Origin: Enterococcus sp. RIT-PI-f
GTDB taxonomy: Bacteria; Bacillota; Bacilli; Lactobacillales; Enterococcaceae
Reading direction: 5' to 3'
Length of the DNA: 64,000 nt
Assembly: GCF_001297065.1 (NCBI RefSeq)
Contig: NZ_LHOX01000014.1
Span: forward strand, 1-64,000
Shown in pieces: positions 44,963-53,251 of the stretch. The notes beneath the pieces are model-generated. The model saw only the letters and a list, made by a program, of their open reading frames with translations. It did no database searches and was not told the DNA's origin. Made by a program: the position numbers and the translations under genes. Position 1 is the first letter of the stretch. Each line of letters begins with the position of its first letter.

Positions 44963-45029
44963 ATATAACTAATGTCGCCACCGTCTTAAATGGTGCTGTA
45001 GGGGAGTTGTTGACGCAACTCCTCTTTAC
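44921..45029 (-). ncRNA. Antisense RNA antitoxin for the holin-like toxin
   Basis: On the minus strand TTGATA (45059-45064) and TATAAT (45036-45041) with an ideal 17-bp spacer predict a transcript starting near 45029. It contains the hairpin GGAGTTGcgtCAACAACTCC and runs into the shared terminator, covering the toxin 3' end. Length of about 105 nt suits a RatA- or RNA II-like antitoxin. Confidence 0.65.
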
Positions 45030-45282
45030 ATAGTAATTATAGCAAGATTTCAGCGAAATATCAACCTTTTGCTCTACAGACGTGCCTTGCGCGTTTATTT
45101 TTTTTGCCCTCCTAAGTGGTGGAGGCGGCTGGAACGTGGAGGGCAAAAAAGATCGCTTTTCTTTCTTAAAAAGGCCTAAGTACAACCCTTGTTCCGAAAT
45201 TTAACAAACCATTTCTTCGGTATTCTTAATCCATCAGGTACTTGAAATACCTTTTCATGCGCATGAAGAAACTGAGTGAACA

Positions 45283-45537
45283 ATGGGAAATGGTACAACA
45301 GAAAATAAAGGCACCTTTTTAGATCTTTTTTCAGGAATCGGAGGATTTCGTTTAGGGATGGAACAAGCTGGCTACCGATGTGTTGGGTATTGTGAGATCG
45401 ACGGCCATGCCAGAAAAAGTTATCAATCAATTTTTGACACAAAACAGGAGGTAGAAATGCATGATATCACAAAACTTTCAGATGAATTTATTCGAGGAAT
45501 CGGACGTGTGGACATTATCACGGGAGGATTTCCGTGC
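45283..45537 (+). CDS. DNA (cytosine-5) methyltransferase, exon 1
   Basis: 85 codons before the second group II intron. Motif I is TFLDLFSGIGGFRLGMEQAG and the exon ends DIITGGFPC, where the last codon (TGC, 45535-45537) is the catalytic Cys of motif IV. Joined to exon 2 at 48284 (QAFSLAG...) it makes a 485-residue enzyme. The ribosome site before ATG 45283 is weak; a 19-codon frame starting at 45263 overlaps it and could couple translation. Confidence 0.85.
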
Positions 45538-48283
45538 GTGCGATGCGTTCCTAATTGAAAAGATTAGGCACTGAATTATTTAAGAACGCAAATGTGTTCA
45601 GTTCAGTAGAACTGATGATTCAAATGGTGGAATGAAGGGCTAACAACCTGAAACGCTTACCCTGAGATTACGCTGTGCAAAATTATGGGTAATCATAGTG
45701 ATGTACAAAGCGCGTTAAAGTCGGCAGAGAGTTGCCCAAACAAAGAAAAAAATTATTTTCAGATGTGGAAAGTTGTCCAGAGGTGGATGACGCAGCCTAT
45801 ATGCCGGGGGTCTAAAAACTATCTATGGTTAGTATGTAATGACAATTACTAAGCGAATGTCCGTATGTACGGGTCTAGAGAATTCAGGTAATAGAAATGT
45901 TATCACCATTATTTGTGGGGTGTGTGAGGTCTAGTAAAATTGCATGGTATGAAAAATCTTGTAACGTTAAAGGCGTTACCAAGCACACAGGCTCAGAGGG
46001 CAAACCTAAGGATAGAAATTTATAGATTGAATCATTGGAACGCAGTAAGTTCAGGACGTGGAGTGATTACACACGATGAAGCGGTAATAGGGAAAACAAA
46101 CTTTATAACCTAATTTTATCTGAAGGAAAGCGGAGCCACAGTACCGATGAAATCATGGAAACATGATGGAGGGATAGGCTCTAGTCGACAGTCTTAAATA
46201 AACAATTCAATACACATATCTTCAAAGGTTCGAGTACGACTAAGAAAGGCAAAGTATTCTGAAAAGGAGAACTGCCGACTTTGACAACTGAGAAAACAAC
46301 TAAAAAGCAAAAACTAAGAAATGCTGAGTATTATGATTTTCAGATGAATCAAGACGAACTTTATAGACAGAGTAAAGATGGAAAAATATTTAAACATTTA
46401 GTGGATATTATCTCGTCTGAGCAAAATATAAAATTAGCCTTTCGAAACATTAAGAAAAACAGAGGAAGTCATACAGCTGGTGTTGATAATAAAAATATCG
46501 AGGATCTCGCCAAATGGCAAGACGAGGCATTAATCAAGCATGTGAAACGTAAGTTTCAATGGTACGAACCTCAAGCTGTACGTAGGGTTCAAATACCAAA
46601 GTCAAATGATTCGACTAAAACGAGACCATTAGGAATCCCTACAATTATGGATAGACTTATCCAACAATGTATTCTTCAAATCCTGGAGCCGATATGTGAG
46701 GCCAAATTTTATAATAAAAATAATGGATTCCGACCCAATCGCAGTTGCGAACATGCTTTAGCTCAGGCTGAAAAAAATATGCAGCTGTCCAAATTACATT
46801 TCGTCGTAGATATTGACATCAAAGGATTCTTTGACAATGTGAATCATGGGAAGCTATTAAAACAGTTGTGGACGATAGGGATTCGAGATAAAAAGCTCAT
46901 TAGTATACTCTCAGCCATGTTAAAAGCAGAAATAGCTGATATAGGTTTTCCTGAAAAAGGCTCTCCACAGGGCTCCATCATTTCACCACTGTTGTCGAAT
47001 GTTGTTTTAAATGAACTAGATTGGTGGATTTCAAGCCAATGGGAAACAATCCCAACACGAAAAGAGTTTAAACAGCATAAGGGGCACTCAGGTGGACGTC
47101 TCCAAGCACTTAAAAAGACGAATCTTAAAGAATGTCGGTTAGTACGTTACGCTGATGATTTTAAAATCTTTTGTCGTAAGAAAAAAGATGCGGAGAAAGT
47201 CTTTATTGCCACAGAGAAATGGTTGAAAGATAGATTGGGTCTATCTATCAGTCCTGAGAAATCTAAAATTGTGAATCTTAAGAAAGAATACTCTGAGTTT
47301 TTAGGATTTAAATTGAAGGTTACTAGGAAAGGGAAATATTCTAATGGGAAACCACGTTTTGTAGTGAGGTCTCATCTATCAGACAAGTCTATGAAGAAGA
47401 TTCATATTAACGCAAAGCGTCGAATCAGTGACCTGCAGAAGCCCTCTGACAAGCAAGAGAGTTATAAAGCAGTACAAAATTATAACTCGTTTGTCTTAGG
47501 TGTTCATAATTATTACTCAATGGCAACACATGCTAGCTTGGATTTTGCAAAAATAGCCTTTCCTATCGGAAAGATCCTAAAAGGAAGATTACAAGGGAAC
47601 ATATCAAAAGAAAGAGGAATTTGTAGCGAAATTATTAGAAAGAGATACGGAAAGAGCAAGCAATTAGCTTATGTTTATGGATTTGCGTTAATTCCTATTA
47701 GCTATGTCCAACACAAAACCCCACTGGATAAAAAACTAGAAATTAATCAGTATACTCCAAAGGGACGGATGTTAATTCATAAGCAACTAGGACAAACGAT
47801 TAATCCTGATCTATTAAAATACCTTATGCTAAATCCAATCAAAGGAAAAAGTATCGAGTATAACGATAACCGCCTGTCACTTTTCTGTGCACAGAAAGGA
47901 AAATGTGCGATTACAAGTAGCGAGCTAACAATTGGTAACATGCACTGTCACCACAAATTGCCTCTAAAATTAGGTGGGAATGATGGATACAATAATCTGG
48001 TTTTTGTGACAATTGACTCTCATAAGCTGATCCATGCTTCAAATCCTGTTCTAATTTCTGAATTGCTACAAAACTTAAATCTCTCAGCTACGCAACTAGG
48101 AAAAATTAATGTGTTGCGAAAGCAGATAAATCTTCCGATTATTGAATAAATTTCAAAGTTGAAAATGTGTATATGAATTTAAGGAAAGACTGTCGATGGA
48201 AAGCCGTGTGAGGTGAAAGTCTCATGCACGGTTTGGAGCGGGGGAAAATCTGGAGATAATCTCAAAAGATTACCTATCGCTAT
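45538..48283 (+). mobile_element. Group II intron 2 with RT-maturase-HNH protein
   Basis: Starts GTGCGATGCG (GUGYG consensus) and ends CGCTAT before CAAGCT. Domain V lies at about 48202-48233 (AGCCGTGTGAGGTG, GAAA, CATGCACGGTT) with domain VI after it. The first 40 bases and the last 45 closely match intron 1, so the two belong to one lineage. Removal joins FPC to QAFS exactly. It is in sense orientation, 2746 bp long. Confidence 0.9.
46281..48149 (+). CDS. ltrA: Group II intron reverse transcriptase/maturase with HNH endonuclease (intron 2)
   Basis: 622 residues, apparently from TTG 46281 (AAAAGGAG 11-12 nt upstream). RT motifs RPLGIPTIMDRLIQQC, NGFRPNRSCEHA, GSPQGSIISPLLSN and YADD near residue 289; maturase region; C-terminal HNH motif MHCHHKLPLKLGGNDGYNNL. 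It is clearly homologous to the intron 1 protein but diverged throughout, so the introns did not arise by recent copying within this plasmid. The gene symbol is by family only. Confidence 0.9.
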   Translation: MTTEKTTKKQKLRNAEYYDFQMNQDELYRQSKDGKIFKHLVDIISSEQNIKLAFRNIKKNRGSHTAGVDNKNIEDLAKWQDEALIKHVKRKFQWYEPQAVRRVQIPKSNDSTKTRPLGIPTIMDRLIQQCILQILEPICEAKFYNKNNGFRPNRSCEHALAQAEKNMQLSKLHFVVDIDIKGFFDNVNHGKLLKQLWTIGIRDKKLISILSAMLKAEIADIGFPEKGSPQGSIISPLLSNVVLNELDWWISSQWETIPTRKEFKQHKGHSGGRLQALKKTNLKECRLVRYADDFKIFCRKKKDAEKVFIATEKWLKDRLGLSISPEKSKIVNLKKEYSEFLGFKLKVTRKGKYSNGKPRFVVRSHLSDKSMKKIHINAKRRISDLQKPSDKQESYKAVQNYNSFVLGVHNYYSMATHASLDFAKIAFPIGKILKGRLQGNISKERGICSEIIRKRYGKSKQLAYVYGFALIPISYVQHKTPLDKKLEINQYTPKGRMLIHKQLGQTINPDLLKYLMLNPIKGKSIEYNDNRLSLFCAQKGKCAITSSELTIGNMHCHHKLPLKLGGNDGYNNLVFVTIDSHKLIHASNPVLISELLQNLNLSATQLGKINVLRKQINLPIIE

Positions 48284-49486
48284 CAAGCTTTCAGCCTTGC
48301 AGGAAAAAGAAAAGGTTTTTCAGATACTAGAGGAACTCTCTTTTTTGAGATTGCACGCTTCGCATCTATCTTGCGACCTAAGCTTTTATACCTTGAAAAC
48401 GTCAAAGGACTCCTCAACCATGAACGAGGGGCTACGTTTGAGACGATCCTCCGAACCCTGGATGAATTGGGGTATGACGTGGAATGGCAACTGTTTAACA
48501 GCAAAGAGTTTGTCGCCCAAAACAGAGAGCGTGTATTTATTATCGGACATCTTAGAGGAGCAGGTACCAAAAAGATTTTTCCTCTCACAAGAGAAGAAGG
48601 ATCAGCTGATCAAAAATCAGGAAGGATCCATTTAGCTGGAACGACACATGCAGCGAACGATTTAAGTCGATTTACACGAGAAAGAGCGTACTATACGGAT
48701 GGTTTGATGCGGACTTTGACCGCAACGGACTACAAAACACCGAAACAGATCGTTGTTGGCAACGTGAATCCAAGCGGTGGCGGAATGAATGGCCAAGTGT
48801 ATGATGCTTCAGGTCTTAGTCCTACGATCACTACTAACAAAGGAGAAGGAAATAAAATTGCGATCCCGATCCTAACACCAGATAAAGCCACTATTCGTCA
48901 AAACGGCCGTAGAATGAAGGGAAATGAAGCGCCGATGTTTACCTTAACCACGCAAGATCGGCACGGAATTATTGTGGCAGGGTCGATCGATGGTTCCTAT
49001 CGATCATCTGCAGCGATCCATTCCGTAGAAGGGCTTTGTCCAACGTTTACCACCATGAGTGGTGGCGTCCACGAACCCAAAATATTGGTGAAAGAAGCCA
49101 CGAAAAAAGGCTATACTGCAGCCCTACCAGGCGATAGTATCAATTTTGCTTATCCCAAATCTACAAAACGTCGGGAACGTGTGGGAAATCAGCAAGCAAA
49201 TACCGTCGTTACAGGTGATCAGCAAGCCGTAGTAACCGATGATTTTCAGATCCGGAAACTAACACCACTTGAATGTTGGCGCCTGCAGTCGTTTCCTGAT
49301 TGGGCCTTTTTGGCAGCGAAATTCGGTAGTAGGGAGATCGCTGAAGAAATAATCGGTAATCGGCTTGATCACTATAACTGCAGATACGATCAAAAAACTT
49401 CGGACAGTCAGCTGTACAAACAAGCTGGAAATTCGGTTACTGTATCAGTCATTTATTTCATAGCAAAACACTTTCAAATTGGCTAA
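48284..49486 (+). CDS. DNA (cytosine-5) methyltransferase, exon 2
   Basis: 400 residues after the intron. It begins QAFSLAGKRKGF (rest of motif IV), then LLYLENVKGLL (ENV, motif VI), a large target-recognition region and QAGNSVTVSVIYFIAKH (motif X). The recognition region has three related segments (LSPTITTNKGEGNKI, MFTLTTQDRHGI, LCPTFTTMSGGVHEPKI), as in several phage-type C5 methyltransferases. No cognate restriction enzyme is nearby, so a protective or regulatory orphan enzyme is likely. Target sequence unknown. Confidence 0.85.
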   Translation, partial: QAFSLAGKRKGFSDTRGTLFFEIARFASILRPKLLYLENVKGLLNHERGATFETILRTLDELGYDVEWQLFNSKEFVAQNRERVFIIGHLRGAGTKKIFPLTREEGSADQKSGRIHLAGTTHAANDLSRFTRERAYYTDGLMRTLTATDYKTPKQIVVGNVNPSGGGMNGQVYDASGLSPTITTNKGEGNKIAIPILTPDKATIRQNGRRMKGNEAPMFTLTTQDRHGIIVAGSIDGSYRSSAAIHSVEGLCPTFTTMSGGVHEPKILVKEATKKGYTAALPGDSINFAYPKSTKRRERVGNQQANTVVTGDQQAVVTDDFQIRKLTPLECWRLQSFPDWAFLAAKFGSREIAEEIIGNRLDHYNCRYDQKTSDSQLYKQAGNSVTVSVIYFIAKHFQIG

Positions 49487-49598
49487 AATCAACTTTTTTG
49501 ACAATAAAAACGGATATTGACCCAACAAATCAATCAGTAGAATAAACGTATCAAGACTTGAATAAAAGATTTAGGCCTGAATCGTTAGGATGAACCAA

Positions 49599-50351
49599 AT
49601 GATTCAAAAAGATACGATTTATTTTGAAGATTGTTTAGAAGGAATGAATAGAATACCAGATGGTTCGATCGATGCGATCATCTGTGATTTACCGTATGGA
49701 ACGACAGCTTGTGCGTGGGATAGTATCTTGCCTTGGGATCGCTTATGGGCGCAGTATTGGCGAGTCATAAAACCTGAAGGTGCGATCGTTTTATTTGGTG
49801 CAGAACCTTTTTCTACTCAACTGCGAATGAGTAACTTCAAGGATTACAAGTATGATTGGTATTGGATGAAAAATACGGCGACCGGATTTGCGTTTGCGAA
49901 AAAACAGCCGATGAGATCAGTTGAAACGATCTCTGTGTTTTCCAAAGGATCTGCGCTCTATTATCCTCAAGGATTGCAACGGATCCAACAACCTAAGATA
50001 AGAGTCAGAAACACCACGGAAGGGTCGATTTATCAGTCAGAATCCTTAGCAGAAAAAGCGTATGTCCAGGAATACACAGGTTATCCGAACAATATTTTGC
50101 GTTTTGATAAAGAATCAATGCACACTTTCCATCCAACTCAAAAACCAGTGAGTCTATTGGAATACCTGGTTAAAACATACACTAAGAAAGGAGATCTCAT
50201 ATTAGACAACTGCATGGGAAGTGGCACGACGGCGGTTGCTTGTCTAAATACAGAACGTCACTTTATCGGTTTTGAAACAAATGCCGAGTACTACACGAAA
50301 GCAATTGATCGGATTCAAAACAATGTGACCCAGCTGGATTTTTTCGAATAA
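49599..50351 (+). CDS. DNA adenine-N6/cytosine-N4 methyltransferase (class beta)
   Basis: 250 residues from ATG 49599 (TAGGA 8 nt upstream; an ATG at 49590 abuts it). Motif IV is DLPYG near residue 29 (variant of DPPY), followed near the end by THFHPTQKP and the SAM-binding segment ILDNCMGSGTTAVAC. That order is class beta. It follows the C5 enzyme by 113 bp with no nuclease gene, so both may serve antirestriction during transfer. N6 versus N4 specificity cannot be told from the motif. Confidence 0.85.
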   Translation: MIQKDTIYFEDCLEGMNRIPDGSIDAIICDLPYGTTACAWDSILPWDRLWAQYWRVIKPEGAIVLFGAEPFSTQLRMSNFKDYKYDWYWMKNTATGFAFAKKQPMRSVETISVFSKGSALYYPQGLQRIQQPKIRVRNTTEGSIYQSESLAEKAYVQEYTGYPNNILRFDKESMHTFHPTQKPVSLLEYLVKTYTKKGDLILDNCMGSGTTAVACLNTERHFIGFETNAEYYTKAIDRIQNNVTQLDFFE

Positions 50352-50381
50352 AATCAAAAAAAGACGATAATAGATTGCCAT

Positions 50382-50476
50382 TATCGGTATACCGTGGCAT
50401 GATAAATACAACGATATACCGATATTTTTAATTTTTAGAAAAGATCTATAGCTATCTGAAGATTCGGTATACGAAT
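50382..50476. repeat. Three copies of a TCGGTATA core
   Basis: TATCGGTATACC (50382-50393), an inverted copy GATATACCGATA (50413-50424) and ATTCGGTATACGAAT (50462-50476, itself a dyad) lie in the 293-bp gap after the methyltransferase. They may be binding sites for the XRE protein at 50645 or iteron-like sites. Too few for a confident origin. Confidence 0.4.
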
Positions 50477-50512
50477 AAAAAAGGGAGGGATCACTACTGC
50501 AAAATAAAAAAA

Positions 50513-50543
50513 GCACTTATTCTGAGTGGGTCAGAACAAGTGC
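50513..50543. repeat. Hairpin with 13-bp arms
   Basis: GCACTTATTCTGA (50513-50525) and TCAGAACAAGTGC (50531-50543), one mismatch, 5-nt loop. No T-run follows on the plus strand; on the minus strand it is followed by TTTTTTTATTTTG and may terminate leftward transcription. Confidence 0.5.
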
Positions 50544-50571
50544 AAGTAACAAATCCTTTGACGGGAATGCT

Positions 50572-50603
50572 ACTACTCAAAATATACCATAATTGTGAGT
50601 AGT
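50572..50603. promoter_or_regulatory. Inverted repeat upstream of the XRE gene
   Basis: ACTACTC (50572-50578) and GAGTAGT (50597-50603) flank AT-rich sequence about 45 bp before the XRE gene start. A likely operator for that regulator. Confidence 0.4.
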
Positions 50604-50644
50604 GGCAAGTTTTAATTGTCATGCTCCTTTCAGGAGGAAAAAAG

Positions 50645-50848
50645 ATGTACGCAGATAAAGATAAGATAGAATGGTTGCTTTTTGAAAGTGGAAAATCATT
50701 GTATGAAATTCAAAAAAAATCAGGAGTTGCCGCAACAACTGTTGCAGATCTTGCTCATAAAAGGTCTTCTATAGAAAGAATGCGTTTTGATAATGCCGCC
50801 AAGCTTACAAAGCTTGCGGATCAATTAAAAGAAGAAGCCACTGAATAA
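50645..50848 (+). CDS. Small HTH protein (XRE-like)
   Basis: 67 residues from ATG 50645 (CAGGAGGAAAAAAG upstream). Helix-turn-helix in KSLYEIQKKSGVAATTVADLAHKRSS, then a helical tail. It is followed 43 bp later by a ribbon-helix-helix gene, and inverted repeats lie upstream. Together they look like a small control or maintenance unit. Confidence 0.6.
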   Translation: MYADKDKIEWLLFESGKSLYEIQKKSGVAATTVADLAHKRSSIERMRFDNAAKLTKLADQLKEEATE

Positions 50849-50891
50849 TCAGAGCTTGATCTTGTAACTCCGTATATCTAGGAGGCAAGTT

Positions 50892-51071
50892 ATGTCCATT
50901 GCAAAAGGAAATACACGTCTTCCTGTAACGCTTAATGAAAAGAGGAAGCAGGGACTGAAGCACTTGAACACCAAGTACAAGAAAAGTGAATCGAAATTAA
51001 TGTGTATCGCTTTAGATATGTTGCTTGAGCAAGAAAAAGCGGGATTTGAGATTCCTGCGCTTAGAAAGTGA
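50892..51071 (+). CDS. Small ribbon-helix-helix-like protein
   Basis: 59 residues from ATG 50892 (GGAGGCAAGTT upstream). NTRLPVTLNEKRKQGLKHL is a strand plus first helix and ESKLMCIALDMLLEQEKAG is the second helix, a CopG/ParG-like layout. An inverted repeat that starts at its stop codon may be its binding site. Copy control or partition accessory are possible roles. Confidence 0.5.
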   Translation: MSIAKGNTRLPVTLNEKRKQGLKHLNTKYKKSESKLMCIALDMLLEQEKAGFEIPALRK

Positions 51072-51110
51072 CCGCACTTTATTTTCTATTTCATTAAAGT
51101 GCAATCACTT
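51066..51110. repeat. Interrupted inverted repeat at the RHH gene end
   Basis: AAGTGA-cc-GCACTTTA (51066-51081) and TAAAGTGC-aa-TCACTT (51095-51110): 14 paired bases around a 2-nt symmetrical mismatch. No T-run follows, so it is more likely a protein site than a terminator. Confidence 0.45.
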
Positions 51111-51185
51111 TTCACTCATTACTTTTATCAGTGAAACCGTTATCTAATACATGGTAAACTAAAATCAGACAAAAGGTGAAATCCA

Positions 51186-51848
51186 ATGGATGAAAAAGCC
51201 AAAAAGAAAATCGTAAAATTATTAGCACTTGCAAATGATGCCAATGACGAAGAATCGATGTCAGCCTTAGCAAAAGCACAAGAGTTGATGCTTCAGCATA
51301 ATATCGATGAATCAGACGTCTTTCATTATAAGCAAGAACAAAAGTCAGAAGCAGTGATCAATACGGTGATTTATGAAGGCCGGCCACAAAAATGGCTTTA
51401 CCGATTAGCGAGGATCATTGCTAAAAATTTTCGTGTCCGGTATTACTATGTGTCCGGAAAACCGATTGAACTTCACTTTGTTGGAATCATGTCCGATGTA
51501 CAAATTGCTCAAATCACGTTTGAGTATGCTCGTGGCAGTGCCAGCTACTGTGCAAGGCAGTTTCTTCAGTTGCCTGAGATCAGACGAAAATACAAACGGA
51601 AATGGCAATTAAAACAAGACTATTTGGAAGGATACTTGAAAGGTTTGTCGCAAACATTTCGAAAACAAGTGCTGACAAACGGCTATGAATTGGCTTTGCA
51701 AGTGCCGGAAGTGGTTCAGAATGAAGTCGAAAAGATTGGACTGGTACCTGGTAAAGATACCTCTCACACCGTGAGGGATCGGGAAGCATTTTACTCCGGC
51801 TATGCAGAAGGTGTCCGTTTTAAGGACAAGGATCGATTAGGTGCTTAA
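51186..51848 (+). CDS. DUF2786-domain protein
   Basis: 220 residues from ATG 51186 (AAAAGGTGAAATCCA upstream). The N-terminal 40 residues (KKKIVKLLALANDANDEESMSALAKAQELMLQHNID) are a clear DUF2786 signature, followed by a domain with conserved aromatic and Cys/His positions typical of its usual partner. Such proteins occur on phages and plasmids; function is not established. Confidence 0.75.
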   Translation: MDEKAKKKIVKLLALANDANDEESMSALAKAQELMLQHNIDESDVFHYKQEQKSEAVINTVIYEGRPQKWLYRLARIIAKNFRVRYYYVSGKPIELHFVGIMSDVQIAQITFEYARGSASYCARQFLQLPEIRRKYKRKWQLKQDYLEGYLKGLSQTFRKQVLTNGYELALQVPEVVQNEVEKIGLVPGKDTSHTVRDREAFYSGYAEGVRFKDKDRLGA

Positions 51849-51875
51849 TCGTATGTTGAAAGGGGACTTAAAAAG

Positions 51876-52121
51876 ATGGCTGAAGAAAGACAATGTTACG
51901 GTGGGCAATGGAAAGTACCAATAACGCCCTACAATCGACGCTTATACTGGCCGCCTAGCTGGATCAAATGTGATTGCGGTGAGTTAGCAAAACAAGTTTA
52001 TGTAAGAAAAGGTGCTTTTCTTTATTCTAATGGTCATTATTTATGTGAAGCTTGTCAACGGGAGTATCGGAAGATCGATGGAAGAGATCACTTTATCCTG
52101 GTCAAACCAAATGAAGAATGA
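51876..52121 (+). CDS. Small zinc-binding-like protein
   Basis: 81 residues from ATG 51876 (AAAGGGGAC upstream). Two Cys pairs, KCDCGEL and LCEACQRE, about 26 residues apart, suggest a four-Cys zinc site. The next gene overlaps its 3' end by 44 bp. Confidence 0.55.
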   Translation: MAEERQCYGGQWKVPITPYNRRLYWPPSWIKCDCGELAKQVYVRKGAFLYSNGHYLCEACQREYRKIDGRDHFILVKPNEE

Positions 52122-52431
52122 TGTAGGCGGTAAACTAGTTCCTATTGAGGATAGAAAAGAAAAGATTTGGACAGTGATCGTTTTCAACCATTTTTCTAAG
52201 GACTTGATGGGCTTTTTAAGTAACGCTGCGACGGTTGAGAATTTGCAATTTACGCAAAGAAAAGAAGAGTTAGGTATTTTTAAGGAGAACGAAGCAAAGG
52301 CAATCCTTGATGCCATACATGCGCTAAAAGATGAAGAGGATGTGATCCGAAAAACTTTTACAGATAGCGATCATGAAGACTGGTTATCCGGAAAGTATTT
52401 TGATTTTGAGATTGCAAAAATAATGTTTTAA
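52078..52431 (+). CDS. Hypothetical protein
   Basis: 117 residues if started at ATG 52078 (CGGAAG 3 nt upstream, GGGAG further out); an ATG at 52111 gives 106 residues without a site. Soluble, acidic, helical C-terminal half (EEDVIRKTFTDSDHEDWLSGKYFDFEIAKI). No family recognised. Confidence 0.45.
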   Translation: MEEITLSWSNQMKNDVGGKLVPIEDRKEKIWTVIVFNHFSKDLMGFLSNAATVENLQFTQRKEELGIFKENEAKAILDAIHALKDEEDVIRKTFTDSDHEDWLSGKYFDFEIAKIMF

Positions 52432-52476
52432 TAATCACTGAAGGAACGGTGAAAACCAATTAGAGGAGGAACAACA

Positions 52477-52905
52477 ATGGAGAATTTATTTCTAAACAAG
52501 GAACATATTGCCAGGTTTAATTTTATGATGGATGAATTGAGTTTTACAGATCATCGGGATCCTTATTGGCGTAGCTTGGTTTTTATCTTTTCCGGTAATG
52601 AAAGGCTGTTTAACTAACGTCGCTCGTTGGTTAATTTTGTCCAACGAGAAATCAATAGTGAATTATGGTTTGATGGCACGTTTTCCGGTGGGGAGCAGCG
52701 ACTGGTTGCTTTGGCTTATAACTTGTTTACCAATCAAGATTTTTATGAATTTGAAGATGGTAAGAGGTATAATATTTCGCCATTAGAAGTATTTTCTGGT
52801 GTTGATGAAGCTGGTTATCAACTGGCCAAAAATGCGATCGATATCAGGTTTTTAAAACTCTTCTTAGACGAAGATTTGTTTCCGGTCAGACTAAAAAAGG
52901 ATTAA
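52477..52905 (+). pseudogene. DUF6075-like gene interrupted by an in-frame stop
   Basis: ATG 52477 has AGAGGAGGAACAACA upstream and opens a frame that is stopped by TAA at 52615-52617 (codon 47) but continues in the same frame to 52905. The parts read LNKEHIARFNFMMDEL...FIFSGNERLFN, stop, RRSLVNFVQRE...AYNLFTNQDFYE...VFSGVDEAGYQLAKNAID, which together look like one protein of about 142 residues of the DUF6075 type. A single base change explains it. Read-through or a sequencing error are alternatives. Confidence 0.6.
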
Positions 52906-53215
52906 TCTCTGAATATCCCTCTAACTATATTAGGTGATTCTATAAATAGTTAAAGACAAAAATATTTATACTAATTTATAATTGATGGTCATATAATTAA
53001 AATAGGTTTTGGTGTATTTTTAAACTTAAATGATTTATTTTTATAATAATAACTATTTTTAATTTCAAAAATGCTATAGTGATGGCCGACAGTTTATTGT
53101 GTTTTAATATAAATACTGCTATCAAATTCTAGGATTTATAAAGATGCATTATAGCTAAATAATAATATTAATTGTAAGAAAACCCTTTCAAAATATAAGT
53201 TAATTCTGTATATTA

Positions 53216-53221
53216 TATAAT
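53216..53221 (+). promoter_or_regulatory. -10 box for the bacteriocin-like operon
   Basis: TATAAT within the AT-rich 346-bp gap before the gene at 53252, about 30 bp upstream of its start. No good -35 box is visible at the right distance, so an activator may be needed. The rest of the gap (52906-53215) is AT-rich with no gene that I can see. Confidence 0.4.
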
Positions 53222-53251
53222 ATGGGTAGTAGACATTATGGAGGAATAAAA

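Noticed and set aside
45102-45153. GCCCTCC...GGAGGGC stem as a terminator
   Set aside because: The T-run lies before the stem on the plus strand and A-runs follow on either strand, so it does not have terminator polarity.
45176-45442. An 88-codon minus-strand frame upstream of and over the C5 methyltransferase start
   Set aside because: Mostly antisense to motif I of the methyltransferase, no ribosome site; the part beyond the gene could be a remnant but nothing supports it.
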